A DNA stretch of 64,000 bases from Amoebophrya sp. A120 (Eukaryota > Sar > Dinophyceae > Syndiniales > Amoebophryaceae), in assembly GCA_905178155.1 (NCBI GenBank), contig CAJINV010000005.1, forward strand, positions 6,874,580 to 6,938,579, read 5' to 3'. Shown here piece after piece: positions 31,914 through 43,300 of the stretch (positions are counted from its first letter, which is position 1; every line of letters starts with the position of its first letter). Position numbers and translations under genes: made by a program. The notes under the pieces were generated by a model. The model was not told where the DNA came from. It searched no databases and saw only the letters and a list, made by a program, of their open reading frames with translations.

Positions 31914-32150
31914 CGTGTTTTTTTGTAGATAAGTATGCTGAGCTGACACACTTAGTATTGCCGATGAGTGTCGTTCGCGTGATGTCCCTATTTGTAAACT
32001 GAAATTGTTGTTCTGAAGAAGAAGATTGGCGTGTCGGTTCAAGCTTAATTATTTTTGCCACAAATATCTACACCAGAGCCAGACTTTCATTTTCCTGTAC
32101 AAATATCTTCGTTATTTCACTCTGCATTCGGTAGTGCCCTTGTATTGAGT

Positions 32151-33896
32151 ATGAAGAGACCTCTTGTTCTTGAGCAGCGCCGCTTTGCGCATCAAAACTG
32201 GCGAGTCTTCAAATCGCATGGCTTGTGTTTCCGTGACAGCGCAACAGGCTGGACTAAGCGGCATTCTCTCCTTTGTGATCGGGTGCAAATTATGGTTTAC
32301 TATCCGAGTTGCTTCATCTGTCGCTGGGCCCACTCAGTAAGGACGACAACCAGGCAGCAGCAGGACCAGAATGAGTGTGGCGGAGTTGTTCTTGGACGAC
32401 CACCTGATGAACAAGGCTTGCCGATGAAAGACGGCGTTCCATCACTCGACGTGCGGAAACAAAGCAGGCGGGGTCGCAAGCTGAAGAGAGAAGAGTTTTT
32501 CTCTCGCGCTGCGGCTCTGCAGGAATTTTGTGCCGAAGTGTCTGCAGCCGATGCGGTTGGGACGATACGCTTTGCCGGACTACCTTTTCTTTTCGGAAGC
32601 ATTCTTCTGTTCCGCTTTGACGAGAGAATAATTTGCGGTGCAGATGAAGAACAACACAGTGAAGCTAGCGCTGCGGCACTGAAGAAGCGCCAGCATGATT
32701 TATTACGGGCTAAGGAGGAAGAGGAATGGGTTGGGCGCGCAGGTCACGACTTAACTAATTTTTCCGCTGACAGCCTTCCTGCTCGACGAAGCGACTGCGA
32801 GCAGGAGCTTGGAAAAGATGTCAACTACTGCGAAAAAGTAGAAAAACAAGAAGTCCGGTGGCTCGCGGTGCAGCTGCGCAGCACGAAGCAAACCGAAACG
32901 CGAAGCCGTACTGGCCGCAAGTACTACAGGTATGCGAATTGCAAAAACGAGCTTCGTCTTCCATTTTTCTGCATCGCCCCCAGAGGGGGTGAGGACCACG
33001 AAAGAAAGATCTTCGCCGTTCGGGAATCGTTGGCGGGCCGTATTCCACAAGAGATCGTACGCTACGAGGACTCGCAGACGCGGATGTCCGGCCGGGCGGT
33101 GATAGAGGAGTTGCGACTGCACTGGGAACAGGCGGTAGCCGATGCGTCTTCTAAGCGTAAGCTGCGGACGCGGCGAGAGTGGCTAAACCTTTTGGAAGGT
33201 GCGGAGAAGCCGCGCTCCACATGCTCGTACCACTACACACTGGAACTTGAGGAGAAACTGTATAGCGCCTGTGGTTTCGAGCTGGAGTTTCCCCTGGGCA
33301 AGGAGGAGCATGCCGTCCACAACAGTTATGTTGGAGGGCTCAGAACGCTACACCGCACCATCTCGCACCGCACCTGCCGCAGTCGGAAATACGAATCCAA
33401 TGTGATCGATCTGACGTTGTCAGACCCGGACCACAAAACAAGCATACGGCCCGTGACTGTGCACGAGCTTCGGCGCATCGATCTTCTGTGCGCGATCGAA
33501 TACTGCGATCGCCAAGTTGGTAAGCCCCTACTCGGCGTGTATCTGTTCCCACAACGCATCGTCGAGTCTTTTTTTCACTACCCTACTGAAGATTCTGAAG
33601 CTACGGCGACTAGAAATGGTGCGCCCACTCCTGGGAAGCGGAAAGTTGGACGGATTTTTACTGTCCACCCGCAAAATAACACTGTCCCACGCATCAAAAG
33701 TTCCCAGGTCCGAAAACAGCAGCAGCTTCTTTACTACATTGACCTCCGACCAGAGGCGAGCCGTGATGTCAATTTGGCGAAGGCCAAGCGGATTCTTTCC
33801 GAGGTCGTAGCGTCGAATAGACTGGCTGCTCGGGGGAAGAAAGTTGCGTCGGACGTGGACGAAGCTCGGCCACTCATGGGTACGACTAAAGTGTAA
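32151..33896 (+). CDS. Intronless gene for an unrecognised basic protein
   Basis: Single uninterrupted frame of 581 residues from the first plausible ATG (32151); the frame is open further upstream to 32055 without an ATG. The protein is rich in Arg, Lys and Glu with many Cys and His. It has a central Lys/Glu-rich helical segment (about residues 190-260) and a well-mixed C-terminal half, for example FELEFPLGKEEH and VIDLTLSDPD. There is no signal peptide or obvious membrane segment, and I recognise no family. Unlike every other gene here it has no introner and no canonical intron over 1.75 kb, which could mean a recent retrocopy or a gene brought in by a mobile element. The downstream flank shows no poly(A) tract that would confirm retroposition. 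Confidence 0.7.
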   Translation: MKRPLVLEQRRFAHQNWRVFKSHGLCFRDSATGWTKRHSLLCDRVQIMVYYPSCFICRWAHSVRTTTRQQQDQNECGGVVLGRPPDEQGLPMKDGVPSLDVRKQSRRGRKLKREEFFSRAAALQEFCAEVSAADAVGTIRFAGLPFLFGSILLFRFDERIICGADEEQHSEASAAALKKRQHDLLRAKEEEEWVGRAGHDLTNFSADSLPARRSDCEQELGKDVNYCEKVEKQEVRWLAVQLRSTKQTETRSRTGRKYYRYANCKNELRLPFFCIAPRGGEDHERKIFAVRESLAGRIPQEIVRYEDSQTRMSGRAVIEELRLHWEQAVADASSKRKLRTRREWLNLLEGAEKPRSTCSYHYTLELEEKLYSACGFELEFPLGKEEHAVHNSYVGGLRTLHRTISHRTCRSRKYESNVIDLTLSDPDHKTSIRPVTVHELRRIDLLCAIEYCDRQVGKPLLGVYLFPQRIVESFFHYPTEDSEATATRNGAPTPGKRKVGRIFTVHPQNNTVPRIKSSQVRKQQQLLYYIDLRPEASRDVNLAKAKRILSEVVASNRLAARGKKVASDVDEARPLMGTTKV

Positions 33897-34416
33897 GCTA
33901 TGCCACAGTCAAGCTCAACAACAAGCTGGCTCCACGCAGAAAAACCATCCTCGAACCCACCACGCCAAAGAAGTCGAGTGGCTTTTTTTTGTGTCTGTTC
34001 ACGGCACTTTATTTACGGGAGACGTAAAAGATGGATCAGTTGGGCAACCGATGCTCCGCCGCCTTTTTTGTTTCTGTCGTATTTCTCCTGTCGAAACGGG
34101 ATCGGAATCGTTTCAACAATCGAACACAGTCGCTCGTTTTCGTCTCCCCACTCGGAGCGTCTGAGTGAGCTTTTCCTTTTTCCTTTGCTTTTACCTATAC
34201 CTTGTTTGAGTACTACCAAGTGGTGACGTGTACCTCTAGGCCGCCAAGAAGTGACGCGTCTTCTACTTCCCTGATGGACGTGGTCGCGCAGACATGATCG
34301 CCAGGTTGTGGGGGTCAGTACATCAATCAGATTTTTATATGATTCATCAGCAGGTCGTGGGTCATTACCTGAGTCAGGTTTCAATATTCACTTTTCTGTC
34401 GTTTCGGAAGTTTTGC

Positions 34417-34740
34417 TCGTCATCGTTTTTTCTCGGTTCGCGTTTCGTTTGTTGACCCCGTAGTCCTCGTCGAGAGTCGTAAAAACAAGCCTCCTTCACT
34501 CATTCTTCACTGGCCTCGAGATTCCGATATCGTAGAAATTAAAATGTGTGTTCTGTGATCGTGGCCTGCTGTTGTTAGAACAAACTACCTCGTCTTCTTC
34601 ACCAGTCGTTGATAAAGAGCCATCATATAAAAAACTCGAAGTCGAGGGGAACAATACCAATGACTTGCTTTTTCCACCACGACGATGACCTATACGGTCT
34701 ACACGGCAACACACCCCGGACCTATACGGTCTACACGGAA
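34417..34740 (+). pseudogene. Diverged duplicate of the promoter/start region of the 37380 gene
   Basis: 34417-34740 and about 37087-37440 share long similar blocks (GTCATCGTTTTTTCTCGG, TGAGAGTCGT-like, ATTCCGA.ATCG) and the start ATGACTTGCTTTT followed by CACCACGAC. Here the coding part ends after about 25 codons in a small internal duplication (GACCTATACGGTCTACACGG twice) and then a truncated introner. A relic rather than a working gene. Confidence 0.7.
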
Positions 34741-34827
34741 CTTGTAATGCTGATTTCGCTCAGAAGCAGTCTATGTCTAATTGCATTTATTAGTACGAGT
34801 ACGATGCGAACGCTTTTACACTGGATA
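34741..34827. mobile_element. Truncated family B introner (right half only)
   Basis: Contains the family B interior (CTTGTAATGCTGATTT) and right TIR (TACGAGTACGATGC...CACTGGATA), but no left TIR upstream. It abuts the degraded duplicate gene start. Confidence 0.75.
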
Positions 34828-35062
34828 GCGCCTGCTCTGTAAGTAGGCAAGCAAGGGGGTACTTACAGCTACGAGAACTAAGGCGAAAGTTTCGTAGGCA
34901 CTTCAGTATTTATCAAAGGAGGCGCTGCGCTTTTGTGCTGATGCTGAGCAGCTTCAGCCACGGGGGATGACGGATGACAAAAAAAATGAATTTTTGTGAC
35001 GCGCCCGAGTCCTATTGCTATTCCTATTGGTCAGACCCCCGCCCAGTTCTATCCAGGAGAAC

Positions 35063-35110
35063 TGAACCATACATGAAAAATCAAAGTGAACCACACATGA
35101 AAAATCAGAG
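35063..35110 (+). repeat. Two 24-bp tandem units
   Basis: TGAACCA(T/C)ACATGAAAAAT(C)-type unit repeated twice in direct succession. Confidence 0.8.
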
Positions 35111-36228
35111 TGGTTTGTCTAGTCGCACCCAACATGCGTCCGTCAAGCGTTGCACATTGAGCAAGATATTCAGGCGAGTTGGGTAGTTCTTCTCGATTAC
35201 TATTAACGCGGGTGAACTAATTTTGCTTTTCCATCAATTTCATGACGAATATGCTTTATCAGACTGTGAGCATAATATTACTCGCGCAATTTTAATACTC
35301 ACGCAATTACGATTAGGATTACGATTTGTATTTCGAAGACCACTTCTACTTCAATCCAGCAGTAGCGCGGCACCTCTTTTCACTGCTACTGCACAGTTTT
35401 AGGCGATGAGACCGAGCAGCATATATGATGAAAATCAAAACTGTTTCTTACTCTCTTCTGCCAATGGGCCGCAAGTTGTGCGTTTTCTCTGTTATTGTTT
35501 TTTCGTGCATTCGATTGATTTACAATATTGCTTGCCTTTTCCACCTTATTTGCACTCATAACTACGTACTTAAGTACTTGCACTGAGTAAAGGTTTTTCC
35601 AAAATTTTGTTCATGCAGATCTTATAGCGTTTTGTATGAAGAGTATTTTTATCATGACGTAGCAGCTTGTTCCTATCCACAGCCTTTTGATTGAAGTATC
35701 TACATGAAAAATAAGTATCTAAATTTTGTTTACCTTCACGACCTTCATCTTGAATGTTCTCTATTCAAGTGGTTTCTATTCTATTCAAGTGGTGGCTAGA
35801 AGGGGAAGATCGAGGTGTCAATGCGTCGTAGTGGATGGCCTCTTGTCGTAGGACCAAGAACACGACATTTCGACCACCCCCTTTTCTCGGGTTTCATTCG
35901 TGATGAAGTAGAGTGAAGAAGAAAGAATGTTCGTCTGTCATGGTTGTCGCATTGATTCAACATTTATTTTCTCGTGAATAAGCACTACATGTACAAGTAC
36001 ATGCTGCATCATCTTGGTCTTTATACTTCTATCTTCCGAACACGACGACTACATCCAGAGCGTTTCTGGTGACAGAAACAACACATGGCTTCTATGTAGT
36101 AGTCCGAACTAGAAGAGGACGAGTCATGATATTAAGTCGATCGGGATTTATTTTCCTCAGGGAACAACCGGTAGCTGTACCGTACTAGCTCTAGCAAAAA
36201 TGAGGAAGCTTTTCATTGATCAACACAG

Positions 36229-36318
36229 CAGGTTCAGGCTCGTCTTCTGACGGAGTATTTTCAGGTTCAGGTTCAGGTTCGTCTTCTGACGGTTCAGGTT
36301 CAGGCGGAGTATTTTGAC
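36229..36318 (+). repeat. GGTTCA / TCGTCTTCTGACGG compound tandem repeat
   Basis: Alternating GGTTCAGGTTCAGG hexamer runs and TCGTCTTCTGACGG blocks, with GGAGTATTTT repeated at both ends. Confidence 0.75.
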
Positions 36319-36663
36319 AACGACATACTTACATTAGCAGCTTTACTACCATGCGGCAACTACGTGAAGAAATTGAAAAAAAGCGCAAACTGGTCATTTG
36401 TATGATCATGCCGGCGGTGGAGCAGCTGCAGGTGCAGCACAAGTAGGAGAGGTGTTCTTCTTGAGTTTAATCTTTTAAGATTCTCGTGTGGTTGTAGTTC
36501 TACTTGGAGGTACTGCTACGCAGCCAAGAGTCCCCGTCTTGTCTTGTTTCTTACTGAGTGTAGAGCCCGGATCGGTCCATGTTGACGTTGTCCTGCTTTA
36601 GAAAGGTCGGCCTAATCCATCATGTTCACGTAGGTGAGCGGCGACTTGTTTCTTCTGATCGTT

Positions 36664-36959
36664 TATCAGCTGCAAATATGTAGTCTGGGTCTGGAAAGGG
36701 TCATGGGATTTGTCATGATAGCTGTCGATCACACAAAGATCTGTATTGCAAGAGAGGCAAAAGACACGCAGATTGTTGCCACGACCCGGAGATGGGCATC
36801 TCTTATGCAGGATAGGCATGGGCAAACCTTCGCGAAAGCTGTGACGCTAGAGCATGCATCACAGGCACCTTCGGGAGCCATGTACAATTTGCATGACTTC
36901 CAACATGACAAATTCCCCAACTCTTCATCCAGACCCAGAGGACACATTTGCAATCCATA
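36664..36959. mobile_element. Introner, family A, upstream of the 37380 gene (296 bp)
   Basis: Left TATCAGCTGCAAATATG, then TCTGGGTCTGG (3-nt insertion); right CCAGACCCAGAGGACACATT...CCATA. TSD TCGTT/TCGCT (4 of 5). It may sit in a 5' UTR exon of the following gene. Confidence 0.82.
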
Positions 36960-37379
36960 TCGCTCATTATCGCACTCGTTCTCCGAATGGAACAAGAAAG
37001 TCAGTCGCTCTCGTTGAAGATATTTATTCGATTCTGCTATCATGATCTTTTTCTTTTCGCTTTCATCTTCACCACTAGCTCGCCCGTCATCGTTTTTTCT
37101 CGGTTCGCGCTTCGTTCTATTACTATTTTGTTGACCTCGTCGTCCTCCTCCTCGTCGTCTTCCTTGAGAGTCGTGAAAAACCCTTCCTGATTTCTCACTG
37201 GCTTCAAGATTCCGACATCGCAAATCAACAAGCACGTGTTTTATCGTGGCTTGCTCGTGCAGCTGTTAGAACATACGAGCGACATCAAGATTTTTACCAA
37301 TCGTTACAAGTACAAAAGCTGCGAAAAATTCTACAGAGCAATCACATGAAATTATACCGCGTACAACTGCGGAACAAAA
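36960..37379. other. 5' flank of the 37380 gene
   Basis: Contains a CT-rich stretch and the sequence shared with 34417-34740. No core promoter motif can be named. Confidence 0.4.
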
Positions 37380-40300
37380 ATGTCAATGACTTGCTTTTAC
37401 CACCACCACGACGCCGACCTATATGGTCTAGACGGCAAGAACACCCCCCTGTTCCCGGGAGACCTAGATCAGTTGGACAACAATCTTTACGGCGCTGAGC
37501 CTGGTGCATCGTCTCCCGCTGCAGTGCCTCTTGTGACAATGCACAACTCTCCCTCATCCTCACTTGTATAGCAGGAGCAGCAACAAAAGCAATGCCACAA
37601 AGGTAGCTTTTGCATGACAAATCCACAAATGGATTGCAGTCCTGTTTAACTTTAGGCGTCCAAAACTTGTCATCCGCAGAGTGCTTAAGGTCAAGAGGCG
37701 GATTGTGCGGTAGTTTGCATGACAAATAAGGGGGAAGGGGAGTTCTGCATTGTCATACCTCTGACTTATCCGGTTCCCCCCTCGGACGTGTTTTCCACGA
37801 AGACGAAAACGCCGCTGATGAATGGAAGCGGAAGTGGAAACACAACTTCAACTGCCTCTGGTGCAAATGACGACGCAATAGCAGCTCCATTCTCGACGTC
37901 CGCAAAGAAGGCGAAAAAACTGCTCGGGAGCTCGAAATTATACAACCTCATGTTCGGAGGTCGTGGAGACGAGGCTGCTTCGTCTTCTTCAACGGCAGCG
38001 AACAAGAATAAAAATCTCGGAGAGATGGACTACAAAAGCAACCCGGCTCCTTTCCGGGAATACTTCCTGAACATCCTTGGGAGCTCCGGACTGAATGAGA
38101 AAATCAGCTCGGATATCAGCCGTAAAGATCAATCGGGGTGAGGAATAATGAGTACCATCTACTACGCACGACAGCAACGCGTGGCTTCCAAGAATTGTCA
38201 TGTTGTGCTCGTCCACTTGCAAGTGTGCCAGGCATCCATTCTTCCATCCCCATCACAAGTTTCCAGAGGACCCAGATCGATATTTGCGATGCATATCCGA
38301 CGGCAACTCCGAGTCCAACACGGGGACCGCTGGTTTGTTAAACGCTTACGAGGTACTATGTAAGAAAAAAACTGTGTAGTTGTAAATCTGTGATGCAGAA
38401 CATGCAACAGAGTTACACCTGTCATGCCAGAGTGCCACGCAGTCCACTTTTCATGTTTGTTTTCCGTTAGAAGCCACGCATGACAGGTTTTCTGTTATGT
38501 AGAGCAGATCTGTGATGCTGTCAGCCCAAGAATGTTACACTAACACAGTTTTTTTCTTGGATAGGTACTCATGCAGAAAGACTCTACAGCATCCAGTAGT
38601 GCCGGCGGCGCAACAAGCGGGCAAACATCAGCTGCTTCCGCCTCGTCTTCCGTAGCTGCAAATAACCTCGACACGATAGCTGATTACAATCAATTGCCGC
38701 AGAAAAAAGACCTTTTCTGGCTGGATTTGAAACCCAAGAACAGCATTCCGACCGGGGGAGGAGGTGGGGGAGTTACCGTGGCGCAGGAGAGCAACAAATC
38801 GGTGGATCATGTCGAAATATCCTGTGAGAATGTTGCTAATCGTACTCGTATCAACTTGAATTCATTTTGCATCAAGTAGGAACGTGCGTGGCACTGGCAG
38901 ATTTATTGCGGTCTTGGTCTTGTATTCAATTATTTTACCCTAATCCGCATCTAAGAATGCATTTTTTTCATGATATTCGTATAATTTGTTCGAGTGGGTG
39001 AATGTGGAGTTTCACTAGTAAAACTAAAAAAATTTGAGGCGGGTGCTTTTGGAAAAATGCATAGCGGACTTCTAAAAAAGCAGAAAACGTCGAACAGCCT
39101 GAAGATCGCGGGTTTCTCTTATCCTGAGTAGAAACATCTCCACCCTATAATCAAGATGGGAAAACTGCTAGACAAACCTACGAACTTAGGTTGTTGCGCA
39201 TGACAAGTTTGGCCTCATATTGTAATGCTGTTTAGCTCGTTCGGAAGCATCACAAATCTAGCCTACCATGCTGATTGGAGCATCACAAACTCAAGAACAC
39301 GATTAGAAATTGCTTCTCATGGGGCTCCGCATTAGAAACATTCTGAGCATGCGTTTTTGCATTACAACTAGGGGGTGGGGCCGTTTTTACATAGGATATC
39401 TCTTGCGTGCCATTCTCCCCGCCTCGAACAAAGTGAAACAATTATCCTGAGTAAAAACGTCCCCACTCCATAGTTGTCATGCAGATTTGCATCTACAGAA
39501 ACCTTTGTAATGCGGGTCCCAATGAGAGGCATTTCTATTCGTGTTTTGGGATTTGTAATGCCGAAAATAGGATGAGCAGACGGATTTGCGATGCGGCTGT
39601 CCTTCAGAACCTGCACTACACTACGGACTGCAGCTTGTCATGCGTGGCTCCCAAAGCTTCTAGATTTGTGTTGCTAAGTTCCCAAAGTGACTATGGGGTG
39701 GGGACGTTTTTACATATGATAGCAACGCCTCGAGGAACTGGAGCTGGAGCGATTTTTAGATCTGAATTTGCAGAAGCAGAAGGGGTATGCATTGCAAAAG
39801 TAACGTACTACGTACAAATTGCATTACAAATTTGCTCAGCTTGAAGAATGGAGTTTGTCATCCTGATTTCCCTTGGGAAGCAGATTTGTCATGCATATCA
39901 TATCTGCAAGCCGTACGAGTGCGATACTTTTGCAGTTGATAAGCGGCTCGGGTCCTACGCCTACAAAGACGTCTTCAACGTGCGCGGGTGGAATTTCAGC
40001 AAGGTCGGTCTATCAACCGCAAATATGTCTGGGTCTGGAAGATAATTGTCATGCATATTTTGCATGACCCAGGATGTCTGTAATGCACGACCTAGCATCT
40101 TCACAGATTTTTAGAGAGCTTCCTGATGCCCAATCCGCACGAGAAATAATGCCCCCGCCTCCGCGTAGCAACAATGAACTGGACTCCTGTTGCTGGTCAA
40201 CATGCACTACAAATTTCCTATAGAATCCAGTGCTATCGTCCGGATTTTGAGTCCACACGAATATGCATGAAGTCATCTCCTCTGAGTCCTCAGAGCGAGA

Positions 40301-43300
40301 CTCTTTTTTTTTGGATTGTGTTTGGGCCTAGAACTAAAGAGCAGCCTTTTAAAGCCATGCGCCATGCTAAGGATGTGGTTGCACGTATGGCAGCTGCGTG
40401 TAACCGAACTGGCTAGAATGGTAGTTGTAGTTTCCTAATTTTATCAAAGCATCGGATGAAGGAGGTAGTACAGTGAAGACTAAACAGTGGAAAAGGTAGA
40501 GCGACATTGCCGAAAAACTTCAACCAGCGCCGAAAGTCTTAACGAGCTGACTCTTGGCGCTGATTTGCTGTTTCTGAACCCCGTTGCAGTGGGGGGAGGA
40601 AAACAGCAGGCAGTGTCATCCCGGGCGTCCGTTCCCCCGCAGGCGTGAATGTGAGGGACGATGTAAGTAGGAGAAATACATATCTAAACAAGGACCTGGG
40701 GGTTGTATCTCCAACTGCCAGGCGGCAACCCAGCGAGTGCAGATTCAGCGGACGCAAGCCAAACGAACACAAGAGGAGGAACGAAGTCCGAGACGGCAAG
40801 AACAGCAGCAGCCACAGCCTTCCTTCTATGCCGTTTTATGACTTCTGCATGCCTTTTGTCTGTAATTTGTATAAAAAAAAAAAAATTTCCTATAGAATCC
40901 AGACACAGCATCACAAGTATGGACGGACAAAACCTTATTAATTCCGGATTTTATAGCTATAAAAATAGCTAGATTTAACTATGCATTTTTTAAGGTCGGT
41001 TTCCGTTTGGCAGCTCCATCCCTTCGTCTTCGTTTCGTTTCTGTTTCTTTTCCTTCCGTCTCCTCATTGGTTCGGTCAGTTGCGGTCTCGATAGCAAGAG
41101 AAGAAGCTGCTATTTGATCGTCGCGTTTTCGATGTGTTCGCCGCAGAAAGATCTTGAGGCGCATGATCCTGGCGACGTGGTTTTGTTGATCTAGATCGCG
41201 CTACATGTGTTAAAGCAAGCGATCATTTGTGTGGTCTCGCACATGATGTCGCTTCACGTACTACATTGCGGTGGCGAAAGTTGATTTTCGTGGATGGCAA
41301 AAAACAAGATCTTCATTGCCAGCAGCCGAGAAAAACATATCGAGAGTTTGAAGCTATTCTGAGCTTCTACATTGACAGAATGTTTTTGAAAGTGCACAGC
41401 TCGACCCCCTTTCACATGCATTACAAAAATTACAGCAAGTAGTGAGTAGCTCTGAGCCGTGCTTCGTGGGCCTTTATGTTTTTTATTTTGCCGGTGTTCG
41501 CTTACGGATCGCTGAAAAGCAGACCACTATGAAAAAATCTTAAAGCCACAACCACAGCGCGAGTCTCGAGCTCGTGTGTGATCCACATCTCGACGTAGTT
41601 CTTATGATTTTTGTGAAGCGGCTGCTTTTCGTGTGTTGATTGGAGGGGAACGAGCAGCATTGTGACCAATTTCGTTCGTATCGTTTTGATCGTGGGGCGT
41701 CGTCGTAAATGTGTGCGTCAAAGTCGCAAGCTCATCTACTGGGTCGTCGTTCCGCAATGCCAGACTTTCAAATAAAGACTAAGTTGAAGCTCAGCTGTCG
41801 TGGTCCTCGGAGTCGATTTCGACGTGTGTGTGAAAGCATCCGTGTAGCCGTGCGCGTACAAGTAGCGACAAATCTCAGCATCGTGTCGTTGGGGGGAAGC
41901 TATCGTTGCGCAGCTGTTGGGCATCGTGAGACGTGGGCCCTGTGTTAGTGGTTTAGATTTTGACTCTGACGTGGTTTTCTCATATGTAGCCAGAAGTTTA
42001 TCAGAGATGTCAAGGGGCATCAGACTGCAATATTTGTATTAGTATTTCAGAAGCATTCTCACGCTGAATAGAAGGAAACTAAGAAGCGAAGCTCTCATCT
42101 TTGACAAGCAGTAAAATTAGTACACATCTTGATCTTTTTGATGAGCCGAAGAAAAACAAAAAGTAAAAACACCTTCCTAGTTTTCCTCCGTCTACTACTG
42201 CTTTTCTTTTCTTTCTCGGATAGAACTGCCAGAGCATCAAATGCAACAATCAATGGTCGTGATGTCCTTCCGAGGTTGTGATGAGCTGGCACCCGCTTAG
42301 GTGGGGGGTTGCGTGGTCTCTTTCGTCATTGCTGCAACTGTCGGCGGAATAGCAGCTCTTGTTCAAATTTTCCACACGTGTTGGTCCAGGATGCCACGAC
42401 GTGCAGCCGAGAAGGGCGACGGGGCAGACGCCGGGTTTTTTGGTGAACAAGTTGGCGCTTCGGGCAAACAATACTCCAACTTGCAGAGGCTTCTTGAAGC
42501 TTATTTCGACCCGAATGACAAGAACAGCAACACTACTTCCGGCGCGTTTCTGAAACGCAATAGGAAGAGCAAGATCGTTTCCCTCGTGCCAACGTCGGAT
42601 ACTTTGCGGAAGCGGTTCTCCGCGTTCAAGGCCGACCGCGTGGTCGAAGGCGAGGCAGCTTGGGAACAGTTTGTGCGAGACCAGTGTGACCGGTTCAATG
42701 CGCCGTTCGACCGCGGCGACGCTGCTACGCGGAAGATCGTCGCAAAACCCAATCCGAACGCAGCACCAGCTGCGGAAAGTGAGACAGGAGGTAGTAGTGC
42801 GTCTGGTTCGCTGGATGCTGCGCAGGACTTGGCGCTGAACCCAGAAAAGTACTTCAACAACCCCGAGAAGAAGGACAACAACTTCGAGCACCTAAAGTCG
42901 ACCCGGAAGAAGGAGTACAAGTGGTTCGCACTGGGGAAAAGTTTAGGCGGAACCGCAAAGGCGCGGAACAAGACCTTCAAAATCGCCAGCAGTGCCGGCC
43001 TCTTCTCCCGGTTCAAAAAGATTACCCAAGGGCAGGCGGAGCTACGCGTTGATCACGCGCAGCGGAGCAGTTCCAAGTCCTGCTTCAATCTCCCGCGCCG
43101 GAAGAAAAGAGTCGTCATCCACCGCCACGTTGAGGTTTCCGAGTCTGAGGCAGAGGACGAGGAGGACGATATTCTTGCCGACGAAACGATCGTGAAGAAA
43201 CAGGGCAACGGGCGGGTGCGGGTCATGCGGGAAATTGCCGAAGAGGTTGAGATAACCGACGCGGAACTTTCCGAAGATGACGCTCCTTTGGTGCTGCCCG

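Larger units (their letters stand above)
30825..32150. other. Region between DHHC and the intronless gene; possible small membrane-protein gene
   Basis: Two stretches have coding character: about 31155-31278 (MFIYAAFLHVGDYLQLFVFW...) and about 31688-31861 (SSSYFYVDAVRAVVFVIIFF...), each with one hydrophobic helix. They could be exons of one small + strand membrane protein separated by an intron that contains the introner at 31423, but no consistent donor/acceptor phase was found. Low confidence. Confidence 0.25.
33897..36663. other. Long gene-poor interval
   Basis: No supported gene. It contains a degraded copy of the start region of the 37380 gene (34417-34740), a truncated introner (34741-34827) and short tandem repeats (35063-35110, 36229-36318). 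The remainder is AT-rich with no recognisable structure. Confidence 0.5.

Noticed and set aside
40231-40260. A relic dinoflagellate spliced leader at the 5' end of the retrocopy
   Set aside because: The sequence does not match the spliced-leader core I know (CCATTTTGGCTCAAG), so no claim is made.
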